The notes beneath the pieces are model-generated. The model searched no databases. It saw only the letters and a program-made list of their open reading frames with translations, and was not told the DNA's origin. The position numbers and the translations under genes are program-made. From assembly GCA_938043965.1 (NCBI GenBank), contig CALIQQ010000011.1:1-59847 (forward strand): a stretch of 59,847 bases of DNA, written 5' to 3'. The DNA comes from an uncultured Candidatus Saccharibacteria bacterium (GTDB lineage Bacteria; Patescibacteriota; Saccharimonadia; Saccharimonadales; Saccharimonadaceae). Numbering within the stretch: position 1 is the stretch's first letter; every line of letters starts with the position of its first letter. Positions 31,201 to 39,558 of the stretch are shown here, piece after piece.

Positions 31201-32752
31201 ACTTGTATCTTATAATTTTCTTTCCTCTAACAACCAAAACTGAATCAATTAGGTCATTATTAGTGATTAGCTTACCGTTTTTATCGTATTCACCTTTTCT
31301 AATAGTTTCTAGATGTTCCTTTATCTTGTTAAATATCCAAGGTAGGTCTTTATTAAAATAGGTAACATCGAGTACTGCATTCCTCTTACCTTGGTCTGTG
31401 ATTCGCCAAAAGAGATATTTAATAGTACTATCATTTTCAGCAATAGGAGTTTTGAGTTCCCAATTCCTACCAAACATAACGAAGTCATTTCTAGCTTCCC
31501 ATGTTGCTTCTATGAGCTTATAATTTATGTTTAAGCTATCAAGTCGATTAAAGAAATCTATTTCTGCTCTAGTTAAAATATATTCATGCTGGTTAACACC
31601 TTGGTTTGGTTCAATCTTTTCAAATATATCATCTGGAGCTTTTTCTGGGAGAATAGAAGAATACTCTTCAAGTAGATTTGGGCTATATAATGATAAGCCA
31701 TCCTGAATTCCTTTAGCTTGTCTCGGGGTGGGAGTGTTCGAGATATTTATAGCATTGCGTTTTAACCATTCATTATAAGGTACGTTCTCTACATACTCAC
31801 TAACGCCATTCTCGTTTCTAGCGATTCTAATTGCAGACTCGTATTCTTCACCAAGATACGCAGATATCGTAGACCGACAGTTTGGATGAAGCGGAGGGAG
31901 GTTCTCTCCCGCCTTAGCATCCTCAACATTATAGACTTTTTTATCATGTTCTCGACAGATATCAGAAGTCCTCAAATCCAGTGTTGCGATGAATTTATAC
32001 TTTTTAATCCCCATCTCTTTTAAGGCTTCAATCTCAGCCTGGTTTTGGAAATAACAAGTTTCAGTCTGAACTAATCTTGTAGCTTCATACTGCGTAACAT
32101 TAAATCTCTTCCTGATTCCTCTAGCAGTCTTAGAATAGCTTTCACCTCGCGCAATAGCAGAGCCTATGACCTCTTTCAGCGTATTAGCTAGTTTATCTGT
32201 ATTCTTCCAAATCCTCTCTGAATAATTACCACTTAAGAATTTAGTATTAAGAACTTGGTTGACTACCCTATTATCTAACTTAGAGAAGGCAGGGTTGATT
32301 TTAAGCCCTACGCCAGTGTCATAGATGGTTTTATAGTAAGCATTCTTTATTGTCTCTCTGTGGGACTTAGTTTCGATTTGCAGGTGCTTAAGGCTAGCTT
32401 TCTTACTCTCTGCCCAGCAACTAGCGTAGAGATATTCAAGTCTTGTCATACGGGCTTTATAACTATCTGTAAGATATTCAGATAGCCCAGCTTTCCTCAT
32501 CTCACGATGAAAACGTTCTAGGTCGCCATTGGGGATAATAACTCTTAGTTTCTCTTGGTTAAAACCTTCGTTATCTTTGTAGTAATTTTTATAGAGATTT
32601 TTAATATCTTCAACGATTTTAATCCTTGCATCATCGTAAACTGCGTGAATATCCTCTAAATAGGGAACAGAAAGTCTTTCAGCCTCATCTAGCCTATCTT
32701 CGGCACGTTTTCGCCAATACTCGTCAGAAGGCAGTCCACGACGGTTCTTCAT
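31199..32752 (-). CDS. MuF-like head protein with C-terminal nuclease-like toxin domain
   Basis: A 517-aa chimaera. Residues about 1-300 are a MuF/SPP1 gp7-type minor head protein, including the signature LDLRTSDICREHDKKVY and PPLHPNCRSTISAYL. After a linker (about 300-375) comes a separate domain with NDFVMFGRNWELKTP (D423, E432, K434) and a later DQGKRNAVLDV strand, the layout of PD-(D/E)XK nucleases in polymorphic toxins. MuF proteins with C-terminal toxins are known from temperate phages. No adjacent immunity gene is seen. Confidence 0.78.
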   Translation of the reverse strand: MKNRRGLPSDEYWRKRAEDRLDEAERLSVPYLEDIHAVYDDARIKIVEDIKNLYKNYYKDNEGFNQEKLRVIIPNGDLERFHREMRKAGLSEYLTDSYKARMTRLEYLYASCWAESKKASLKHLQIETKSHRETIKNAYYKTIYDTGVGLKINPAFSKLDNRVVNQVLNTKFLSGNYSERIWKNTDKLANTLKEVIGSAIARGESYSKTARGIRKRFNVTQYEATRLVQTETCYFQNQAEIEALKEMGIKKYKFIATLDLRTSDICREHDKKVYNVEDAKAGENLPPLHPNCRSTISAYLGEEYESAIRIARNENGVSEYVENVPYNEWLKRNAINISNTPTPRQAKGIQDGLSLYSPNLLEEYSSILPEKAPDDIFEKIEPNQGVNQHEYILTRAEIDFFNRLDSLNINYKLIEATWEARNDFVMFGRNWELKTPIAENDSTIKYLFWRITDQGKRNAVLDVTYFNKDLPWIFNKIKEHLETIRKGEYDKNGKLITNNDLIDSVLVVRGKKIIRYK

Positions 32753-32754
32753 GC

Positions 32755-34122
32755 TTAATCCTCGTCGTTATCATCTGCATTGTTCTTATCTACATTAGGC
32801 AACCCAGTTGCATAATTATCGTTAAATTCAGGTTTAGCTTCCTCTTTAGCAAGCTCCACGGTCTCCTTAGCATCATTTACGAATGACAATTGAGCCACAA
32901 GAGTCTCCTTATCGACCAGACCAACAAGGTTATTAATCATTTGAGACTGTTCATAATCGTTCTGTGGCAATGCACGCTTAAACACAATATCAACATCGGC
33001 AGGGTTAATTAAACTCATATTATTATTGAGATTGAAAAATCGGTTATAAATCCTAAACCTATCAATTAGAGCATTCTCGAAGTAACGTTCCTTATCTTTA
33101 ATATGCTGCTCGAATGCTAGGAGTTTATAGAGCAATGCCACTCCGGAACTATTTCCAGCAAAGTTCTGGTCGCTCATATCTGGAGTCATCGAGATTTTAT
33201 GAATATCAGAGAGGAGAGAGGACCTTAAAACATCGGCATCAGCTTCATTGATATTTTTGACGATATATTCGACCTTAGCGTCAGCAGGGATGCCCGCAAG
33301 TGTTCTGGATTCTTTGAGGGCAATTCGCTGTTCTTTATTGAGATTCATGCCATAAAATGCAAGAATAGCGTCAACTAAGCGCTCACGATCGATTACGCGG
33401 TCGGATTGCAAGATGTTATAAGCGTCGAGCAGGGAAATGACAGGCTCAAAATCACCCATGCGGTCTGAGCTATTCATATACTCAATGACCGGCACTTCAC
33501 CATAGCCATGCATGAAGTCCTCAATCTCTGGAATTTGGAATAAATGACCGTCTTTAAGGCGCCTCTCCATACAAAGCTCTGGAGTTAAGATAGTTACATC
33601 AAACTCGTTCTTTAGCTGTTTGCCTTTCTCGTCAAAGACTGGGTCATAAATCACAGCAAAAAGTTTATTGTGCTGAACGCTGTTATCGTAAGCCAAAATA
33701 ATGTTGCTTGGATTGATGCGAGTAGACCATGGCTCAGCCAGCTCATTAGTATAGACGCGCTCAAAAGCATGGCCATAAACTGACACATCCGTTGCAAGTT
33801 CCACATCGAGGTTAGAAATGGTCTGCCTCTTATAATTATCCGTGATTAGATCTATATTAAGCCCCTCAGAGACTAGATATTGAACCGGATTACCTAGAAG
33901 ATAGCCCACATTGGTCTTTGTGATATATCTAGCGTTATTAGCCACAACTTTAACTTCATGTGGTGCTGGCCTTGATGTTACGTTTATCGAAGAGAAGTAA
34001 TCTTTCAGGGTATTGTAATATCTGACCTGTTCTTTACGGTTTAATGAAGTTAATAAATCATTGATAATTTCATCCGTTGGTTGAGTTCCTCTTGCAAGGA
34101 TACATTGTTTAGTTATAGACAT
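32755..34122 (-). CDS. Portal protein (SPP1 gp6 family), 455 aa
   Basis: Forms the ring through which DNA enters the capsid. Family features: RYITKTNVGYLLGNPVQY near residue 67, SVYGHAFERVYTNE, the long helix before SMTPDMSDQNFAGNSSGVALLYKL split across the usual stem, and an acidic C-terminus. Located between terminase and MuF as expected. Confidence 0.92.
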   Translation of the reverse strand: MSITKQCILARGTQPTDEIINDLLTSLNRKEQVRYYNTLKDYFSSINVTSRPAPHEVKVVANNARYITKTNVGYLLGNPVQYLVSEGLNIDLITDNYKRQTISNLDVELATDVSVYGHAFERVYTNELAEPWSTRINPSNIILAYDNSVQHNKLFAVIYDPVFDEKGKQLKNEFDVTILTPELCMERRLKDGHLFQIPEIEDFMHGYGEVPVIEYMNSSDRMGDFEPVISLLDAYNILQSDRVIDRERLVDAILAFYGMNLNKEQRIALKESRTLAGIPADAKVEYIVKNINEADADVLRSSLLSDIHKISMTPDMSDQNFAGNSSGVALLYKLLAFEQHIKDKERYFENALIDRFRIYNRFFNLNNNMSLINPADVDIVFKRALPQNDYEQSQMINNLVGLVDKETLVAQLSFVNDAKETVELAKEEAKPEFNDNYATGLPNVDKNNADDNDED

Positions 34123-34133
34123 TTCGTCCTCCT

Positions 34134-35567
34134 TTACCTTTCAAAAACCGAACTTCGGTTGTATCTAGAGCCATAAAGCTCCGAATCGCTCAAAATCTGA
34201 ACTTCCATACCACTAGTAGTCTGCTCATAGATTGAAGCTAAAACATCCACGGCATCGTCATGAGCATTTTTACCCTTGCGCTGATAGCTCATCACCTGCT
34301 TATAGAAGTCAGGAAATCGAGTTCTCCAATTAGGTGGCATATACACATGATTTTGGACCCATGCCGAGCTTGCCAGAATGCGAGACTCCTTATTCTTGGT
34401 CTGTGCGACAGAATTTATAATGGTTCGGTTTGAGCCAAACTTGTCTAGTAGTATTCTTTCGACATTCCTAGCGAAGCCCCTACCGCCATTATTAGACTCG
34501 ATCGAGCATTCTTGGGCTGCGCCAGTATGTAGTAATTCGGCGACCTTTGGCTCTGTCACTTCCATGGCTTCATCTGAAAAATATAGGTCTAAAATATAAG
34601 CCTCTTTTTCATAAATTACATAGTTAATCGAACACAAAAAATCTGTGCCAGTATCTGCGGTGTCTGTGTAGTTAAGAACTCGGCCTTCTGGAGCTTTCTC
34701 CCATTCCTTGAACTCTGAATAAAGCCGCCCCTTAATATCTATCGGCGTCTGGTTATAGTTAGCTTCAAAAATGTCAACATTCATCTCACGCTTGATGAGA
34801 TCCATATCATCTTCACTTAAAATGTCTGAACAGAGCATTTTCCCGTTTTCGTCTTGGACTTGGTACTTAATAATCTCGCATTCATCTAAGAAAGCTTCCA
34901 TAATACGTCCAGCTAGATCTCTTGAAGACCAACGGGTCATAATGATAATGCACTTCTTCTGACCCTCAAGACGTGAGAGCATGGTATTTACGAACCATTG
35001 ATAAGTATTGTCTAGCGCCGTCTCGTTGTATGCTTCCTCAGCCGATTTGATAAGGTCGTCGCAGATTAGGTAGTCGCAACCAAAACCCGTGGCTGTACCG
35101 TTCGGCGAAGTGGCTAGATATGAAATCTGGCTCTGTCCGTCTATGGTCCACTTTTTAGCGCTTGCATCACCATATTTAACTTTCGTCTTAGGAAACATGT
35201 CGGAAAAAACGACACGTTCTCCCATCTTTTCTGTTTGAATAGTATTTCTGACATTCTTAGAGAAAACACTAGCGACATCTTCGTTATAAGAAGCCGTCAT
35301 GACTCGACTAGCTGGATTACGCCCTAGAAGCCATGCTGTGAGGCATTGGGCTGTTAAAGACTTGCCGTGGCGTGGTGGAGCGTTAATGATAAGAAAGCGC
35401 TTATCTCTATTATTGATAAAGTTTTCCACAAATTCACAGAATTCTTTAAGGTATGAACGCTCATCTTTATAAAAAGTGGGGAACAGAACCTGGCAAAAAT
35501 CATAAAGATGACGCCTAGATAGCTCTAGTTTCGCTCCCAATCTAATTATTTCAGTCTTATTTGTCAT
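34134..35567 (-). CDS. terL: Terminase large subunit, 477 aa
   Basis: Packaging motor. ATPase half: Walker A-like INAPPRHGKSLTAQ, adenine-binding region upstream, Walker B YLICDDLI followed by KSAEEAYNE, and coupling motif IIMTRWSSRDLAGR. Nuclease half: DTADTGTDFLC, ESNNGGRGFAR and AHDDAVDVLASIYEQ give the RNase H-like acidic residues. It overlaps the upstream DUF5681 gene by four nt. Confidence 0.95.
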   Translation of the reverse strand: MTNKTEIIRLGAKLELSRRHLYDFCQVLFPTFYKDERSYLKEFCEFVENFINNRDKRFLIINAPPRHGKSLTAQCLTAWLLGRNPASRVMTASYNEDVASVFSKNVRNTIQTEKMGERVVFSDMFPKTKVKYGDASAKKWTIDGQSQISYLATSPNGTATGFGCDYLICDDLIKSAEEAYNETALDNTYQWFVNTMLSRLEGQKKCIIIMTRWSSRDLAGRIMEAFLDECEIIKYQVQDENGKMLCSDILSEDDMDLIKREMNVDIFEANYNQTPIDIKGRLYSEFKEWEKAPEGRVLNYTDTADTGTDFLCSINYVIYEKEAYILDLYFSDEAMEVTEPKVAELLHTGAAQECSIESNNGGRGFARNVERILLDKFGSNRTIINSVAQTKNKESRILASSAWVQNHVYMPPNWRTRFPDFYKQVMSYQRKGKNAHDDAVDVLASIYEQTTSGMEVQILSDSELYGSRYNRSSVFER

Positions 35568-36061
35568 TTTGCCAGTTTCCTCAGTTCAGCCTCGGTTAAA
35601 TTCTCGAATGGATTAACTATTTCTTTTTCTGAAACATCTTTAGTTTCTTGAGGGTCAAAGTTGCCATTGAGCTTAATGAGAAGCTCTAGAGCTTTCATCT
35701 TTTCCATTGGGCTTGAGGTCTCACTGTCTATGATGTTGCTTAGGATCTTAAGATCTTTTGCAATACGTTCAGGATTTTCTGCTGCCATTTTCTTAGCCAT
35801 TGCACGATAAGAAAAATCATTCTTTGGACGACCGCCACTGTTTTTACCAAAGCTATTTCCTTCCGAAAAAGTACCATCCGACTTTCTACCGACTTTTACG
35901 GTCTTCTTTTTAACTTTCACCCCTGTTTTTGTAGTTTTTTGCCTAACAGTCTTTTTTGCCGTTTTTTGCTCACAAGAAGCCTTGTCAGTCTTTTTCTTTT
36001 TAACTAACTTCTTAATCTCTTTTTCGGGGCTCGAATTCTTCTGTCGTGCAATCGGCATCAT
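35564..36061 (-). CDS. DUF5681-type protein, probable small terminase, 165 aa
   Basis: Very basic N-terminal half (Lys-rich, about residues 7-58), then the DUF5681 motif GTFSEGNSFGKNSGGRPKND and a helical C-terminal part. Upstream of terL with overlap. The basic DUF5681 segment is common in phage packaging regions and could bind the packaging site. Confidence 0.65.
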   Translation of the reverse strand: MMPIARQKNSSPEKEIKKLVKKKKTDKASCEQKTAKKTVRQKTTKTGVKVKKKTVKVGRKSDGTFSEGNSFGKNSGGRPKNDFSYRAMAKKMAAENPERIAKDLKILSNIIDSETSSPMEKMKALELLIKLNGNFDPQETKDVSEKEIVNPFENLTEAELRKLAK

Positions 36062-36354
36062 TTCTCCTTGTTGGTTTTTCCGCGAGCCTTAATGGCCTTA
36101 ATCTTTGACCTGTACACTTCGATTAAGTTATCCAGGTCGACATAGGTTGAGCTTTCCGAATCGGTTTTATCACCATTAGCCCAAGTCACGACAAAAATCA
36201 TCAAACTTTCGTCTTCAAGGTTAGTTTTTAGCGCCGTCAAGTCATTAACTATGTCTTCAAACTGAGACTCTTCCGTTTCGTAGAAACCAGGGTCATATCC
36301 GCTAGCAATAGTTTTATTAGATTCAGTTGCAATTGTGATTACAATGTTTTTCAT
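36058..36354 (-). CDS. Hypothetical phage protein, 98 aa
   Basis: Small acidic alpha/beta protein (IVITIATESNKTIASGYDPGFYE; then a long helix ending AIKARGKTNKEK). Overlaps neighbours on both sides, so it is translationally coupled. Confidence 0.55.
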   Translation of the reverse strand: MKNIVITIATESNKTIASGYDPGFYETEESQFEDIVNDLTALKTNLEDESLMIFVVTWANGDKTDSESSTYVDLDNLIEVYRSKIKAIKARGKTNKEK

Positions 36355-36757
36355 ATTGTCTCCTATTCTTCCTTGTCGCAGACCGTTGGGTTAAATCGCT
36401 TATTAAGTCAGCGAGATTTTTCGATCCAAAGCTTCTACCACCCTTCCCAAAGATAATTACTTTAGGTCTGCGTAGCATCTCATGGCTGGTGGCTTCACCA
36501 ATAATGCCGATTTCCGCCAAAACCCTACCTAATGGCCTATAAACCAAAAATATCTGGTCCTTTCGAATTACAGCCCTAAGCTCTGATAATTTTGCTGAAA
36601 AGATTAGAGAGTTGATAGTTTGAGTTACTAATCCCATCAACTCGCTATAGCTAAACTCTTCGCGGATTATTCGCTTATTAGCATCAAAAGTGCGCTCTAT
36701 TAGTAGTTTCGTGGTGATAATTATTTCTAATTCAGCTATCTTAGTCTGTAGTTCCAT
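36323..36757 (-). CDS. Hypothetical phage protein, first gene of the packaging unit, 144 aa
   Basis: Mixed alpha/beta protein with a basic C-terminus (RSATRKNRRQYEKH). GGAG ribosome site nine nt before the ATG. Directly after late leader 4. Family unknown; could be a packaging or DNA-binding accessory. Confidence 0.55.
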   Translation of the reverse strand: MELQTKIAELEIIITTKLLIERTFDANKRIIREEFSYSELMGLVTQTINSLIFSAKLSELRAVIRKDQIFLVYRPLGRVLAEIGIIGEATSHEMLRRPKVIIFGKGGRSFGSKNLADLISDLTQRSATRKNRRQYEKHCNHNCN

Positions 36758-36770
36758 TATTTACTCCATA

Positions 36771-36819
36771 AAAAAAGACCCAAGGGTTTCCTTGAAGTCG
36801 TAGATATGGCTCAATTATA
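36771..36819 (-). promoter_or_regulatory. Late leader 4: promoter and 5' hairpin for the packaging unit
   Basis: Minus strand: TGT-TATAAT (36814-36819), eight nt, ATCTACG (36799-36805), stem around CAAGG-aaac-CCTTG, then a T-run of seven and GGAG. Same plan as the other three late leaders. Confidence 0.7.
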
Positions 36820-36945
36820 ACATATTTAAACTCCGTTGGCTAAGACATCGATGTCGGAACTATTTTTTTTAAAATCTTACGAAAAACTATATACAAAAAT
36901 TAAAAAACGTGATAACATTTAATTAAATTTGTGCATTTTTATGAA

Positions 36946-36976
36946 TCCCCTATCAGAGAAATACTGATAGGGTTTT
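36946..36976 (+). terminator. Terminator-like hairpin CCCTATCAG/CTGATAGGG
   Basis: Nine-bp perfect stem followed by TTTTCT, in the 264-bp divergent gap upstream of the gene at 37022. It could attenuate that gene. The rest of 36820-37010 is AT-rich. Confidence 0.65.
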
Positions 36977-37021
36977 CTATTCCCCAAAAGATTTATTTAG
37001 TAATTTGAGGAAATGTACATC

Positions 37022-37411
37022 ATGTGCGATAAAAGAATTGAAACTTTACGTAATCGACTTGGCAAGGCATCTGAACTAATTGTTAAGGATGATTTTCTAC
37101 CTATGTTTAGAAATCGTCAGATTCACTTTAAGAAAGAATTTGAAGAATCAGTTAAATTAGCTAAGAAAAAGAATAATCCAGAGCACTTTTTCGCATCTAT
37201 TTGGGCTTGTAAAAACGTTGAAAAAACACTTAAGATGATCCGCTCAATTATTCAGCGTGCTATCGAAAAAGCTCGTGAATACCAGGCCAGTATAGAGAAA
37301 CTAAAGGCAGAAGAAGACATAAAAAATAGCTATAATCCAGGAGGTCGAGCTAAATTAGCTAAGCTATTTGCTGCGAAAGGTATGGATTACAGTAAGATAT
37401 TCAGTCTGTAA
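37022..37411 (+). CDS. Hypothetical protein, 129 aa
   Basis: Basic helical protein (RNRLGKASELIVKD, SVKLAKKKNNPEHFFASIW, KTLKMIRSIIQRAIEKAREY) ending in GGRAKLAKLFAAKGMDYSK. ATG 37022 is better spaced from GAGG (37007-37010) than the ATG at 37013. It lies between the late promoter region and the integrase, where a lysogeny regulator or excisionase could sit; no DNA-binding fold is evident. Confidence 0.55.
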   Translation: MCDKRIETLRNRLGKASELIVKDDFLPMFRNRQIHFKKEFEESVKLAKKKNNPEHFFASIWACKNVEKTLKMIRSIIQRAIEKAREYQASIEKLKAEEDIKNSYNPGGRAKLAKLFAAKGMDYSKIFSL

Positions 37412-37639
37412 CTAAAAAAATAACAATCTAAAACTTAAATAGCTTGCTTTTTGTTTGTCTAAAACTCTTTAAAAATAGAGTTTTCTATATTTTTATGAGC
37501 TTTTTACATAAAAACTGACAATAACCATTTCAAGAACCTAAATTCCTGTATAACGTGGTTATAGCGCTTCACGATATACAGGACATAATTGTCTAAAATT
37601 AGCTAAAATCCGCACCAAAAACCCCAAAATAACTAAACT

Positions 37640-37712
37640 AAGCTCTATATAGAAGCTTATATAGAAGATATTTAATAAATATCTATATAAAGAAGATCTA
37701 TATAGAACCAAA
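37640..37712. repeat. TATATAGAAG repeats and palindrome upstream of the integrase
   Basis: Direct TATATAGAAG units at about 37647 and 37659 and a related one near 37699, around the palindrome AGATATTTA-a-TAAATATCT (37666-37684). They fit binding sites for a regulator or recombination protein. The rest of 37412-37748 is AT-rich and holds no ORF. Confidence 0.5.
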
Positions 37713-37748
37713 TATCAATTTTAATGGAGGTAAGAAAGATGAAATAAG

Positions 37749-38615
37749 ATGAAAATCAGCGAAGCATTCGCAAATTATAAAGAAATGGAGATTATCGCAC
37801 GTGGATTATCTCCCAAAACCCTAGAATCATACGTCTACGCAGAGAAACTAATTATCGAGTATTTTTCAGATACTGATATTAAAAACATCACAACCCTAGA
37901 CGTATCTAAATTCTATCAGTATCTCTGTAATCATCAGAAGCCCGATACCGCTAGAGGCAACATTATTTGTTTAAGATCAGTATTAAAGAGGTGTGTAAGA
38001 AAAGGATGGCTTGATATGGATATCGAAGATATTAAGATTCCTAAGCGTGAGAAGAGAATTATCACCTATTTGACTGAACCAGAAGTAGACAGGTTTATCT
38101 CTATTGTGGGAGAGAAATGCAGAGGCTACTCAAGCACGAATAGGTTAAGAAACGTTGCTATAGTAAGCCTTCTTTATGATTCCGGTCTTAGGATTAGCGA
38201 GCTATGCAGCCTTAATAGAAATAGCATAAAAAACCGGCAGTTTACGGTAATAGGGAAGAGTAAAAGCCCAAGAATCTGCTTTATTACTAAAGACACTGAA
38301 GAACATATAGCCAAGTACTTATCTACACGTAAAGACACTGAGAGGGCTTTATTCGTCTCTCTGCAGAGTGGAAGGCGAATTACTCCAGATAACATTAGAA
38401 AGGTCTTTAAAAACGCTTGTAATCGCTCCGAATTTATCAATATCCACCCGCACACCATTCGCCATTCCTTCGCTACAAGGCTTCTAGATAAAGAGGTAGA
38501 TATCAGATATATCGCAGAACTTATGGGCCACGAAAGCCTAGATACAACCAAGTTGTATACCCACTTTTCCAACCCAAAACTTAAAAAAATCTACGAAAAA
38601 GCACTTGAAAAATAA
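37749..38615 (+). CDS. int: Tyrosine recombinase/integrase, 288 aa
   Basis: Catalyses insertion at tRNA-Gly. N-terminal SAM-like core-binding domain (AFANYKEMEIIARGLSPKTLESY), catalytic domain with YDSGLRISELCSL (first Arg), HPHTIRHSFATRLL (His-x-x-Arg), MGHESLDTTKLYTHF (second His and nucleophile Tyr). XerC/D-like length without a long N-terminal arm-binding domain. It ends 125 bp before the att repeat. Confidence 0.95.
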   Translation: MKISEAFANYKEMEIIARGLSPKTLESYVYAEKLIIEYFSDTDIKNITTLDVSKFYQYLCNHQKPDTARGNIICLRSVLKRCVRKGWLDMDIEDIKIPKREKRIITYLTEPEVDRFISIVGEKCRGYSSTNRLRNVAIVSLLYDSGLRISELCSLNRNSIKNRQFTVIGKSKSPRICFITKDTEEHIAKYLSTRKDTERALFVSLQSGRRITPDNIRKVFKNACNRSEFINIHPHTIRHSFATRLLDKEVDIRYIAELMGHESLDTTKLYTHFSNPKLKKIYEKALEK

Positions 38616-38650
38616 TGCTAATGATGCTACACTAGAGACAGTTAAATAAA

Positions 38651-38743
38651 GCGTACTTTGAAATCTATCTTAGACGAAAAAATAAGATAAATACTGATAC
38701 GAAATGTTCTGTTATGAGTATTTCGTATCATTTTCAAAGTGCG
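38651..38743. promoter_or_regulatory. Inverted sites flanking the attR boundary
   Basis: CGTACTTTGAAA (about 38652-38663) and TTTCAAAGTGCG (about 38732-38743) are inverted copies with one mismatch; the second runs into the repeat. TTTCAAAGTGCG recurs inside the repeat at about 5704-5715 and 39066-39077. They are candidate integrase-binding sites. Confidence 0.5.
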
Positions 38744-39132
38744 CTTCCTTGCCAAGGAAGAGGTCGAGAGTTAGAGTCTCTTCGCTCGCACCATAGATGT
38801 AATCGAGCCACCCATACACCCTAATATGGGTGATTTTATATATAAACCAGAGTGTTTCCACTCTGGTTTTTTCTTTTGTTGGGGAATTAAAAATGCACAA
38901 ATTTTTAACTCTCCATAGAACAAAAAACAGCTATGGACTTTGCTCAGTTTTAGACACTTAACAATTCGGAATATCAAAACTAAAACAACTTCGGGTAAGT
39001 TTGGGGCTGTTAAAATCTTCGGACGAGCAGGTCAGATTTCGTAGTACATCTCAGTAAATACTTTTTTCAAAGTGCGTTTAAAAACTCTTTTTTCTAACAG
39101 TCTCAAACCTACCTGAAGTTAATAAGAAAAAT
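38741..39132 (+). repeat. attR: right copy of the 392-bp direct repeat
   Basis: Perfect copy of 5379-5770, starting with the tRNA-Gly 3' half (no 5' half, so no tRNA), its terminator (38844-38873) and the 26-bp-stem RNA candidate (38987-39120). Chromosomal DNA resumes at 39133. Confidence 0.95.
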
Positions 39133-39157
39133 GATAAAAAAATGGGCTTAAAAATCA

Positions 39158-39185
39158 AAAAAGACCACTTAGGAGTGGTCTTTTG
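39158..39185. terminator. Bidirectional terminator
   Basis: AAAAAAGACCACT-tagg-AGTGGTCTTTT, downstream of the leftward membrane gene. Confidence 0.75.
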
Positions 39186-39186
39186 T

Positions 39187-39531
39187 CTAATACCCGTATT
39201 TCGACGGAAGACTATTGTATATTTTTTGTTGGAGGTTTTCGACTTTTTTCATCTGGTTGCTGTAAGTGATCGCGACTATTATGGCAGCTAAAATTGCTAA
39301 ACCTGTAAGTGTGATAAAAATGTTCCTAGCGCTTTTCTTGATTTCATCATATCTAACTTGAGCATGATCGCTTAACTCATAGAGTTCGTTAACTTCTCTA
39401 AGTTGATTTCTGCACATGTTATAAAAAAGGATTGCGGCTGGAAAAAATATCAACCCAATCCACATCATATTTTCATATGTTTTTGCTTTTGATAGCATCT
39501 CTGCAACTTTTAAATCTGATTGCTGTGTCAT
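39187..39531 (-). CDS. Two-span membrane protein, 114 aa
   Basis: Membrane segments at about 24-41 (MWIGLIFFPAAILFYNM) and 73-92 (IFITLTGLAILAAIIVAI), joined by a charged loop. The first host gene after the prophage, and the intact parent of the broken copy at 22146-22326. Family not recognised. Confidence 0.7.
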   Translation of the reverse strand: MTQQSDLKVAEMLSKAKTYENMMWIGLIFFPAAILFYNMCRNQLREVNELYELSDHAQVRYDEIKKSARNIFITLTGLAILAAIIVAITYSNQMKKVENLQQKIYNSLPSKYGY

Positions 39532-39558
39532 ATTTCCCTATACCTGCAGTTTTTCAGC

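Larger units (their letters stand above)
5379..39132. mobile_element. Complete siphovirus-type prophage in tRNA-Gly
   Basis: Bounded by a perfect 392-bp direct repeat that begins inside tRNA-Gly. It contains a rightward recombination/early operon, leftward packaging, head, tail and lysis genes in canonical order, a rightward integrase beside the right end, and cargo inside the tail module. About 33.4 kb from repeat to repeat. Apart from the host-gene fragment, all structural genes look intact, so it may be inducible. No repressor, excisionase, helicase, primase or initiator is recognisable. Confidence 0.95.
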
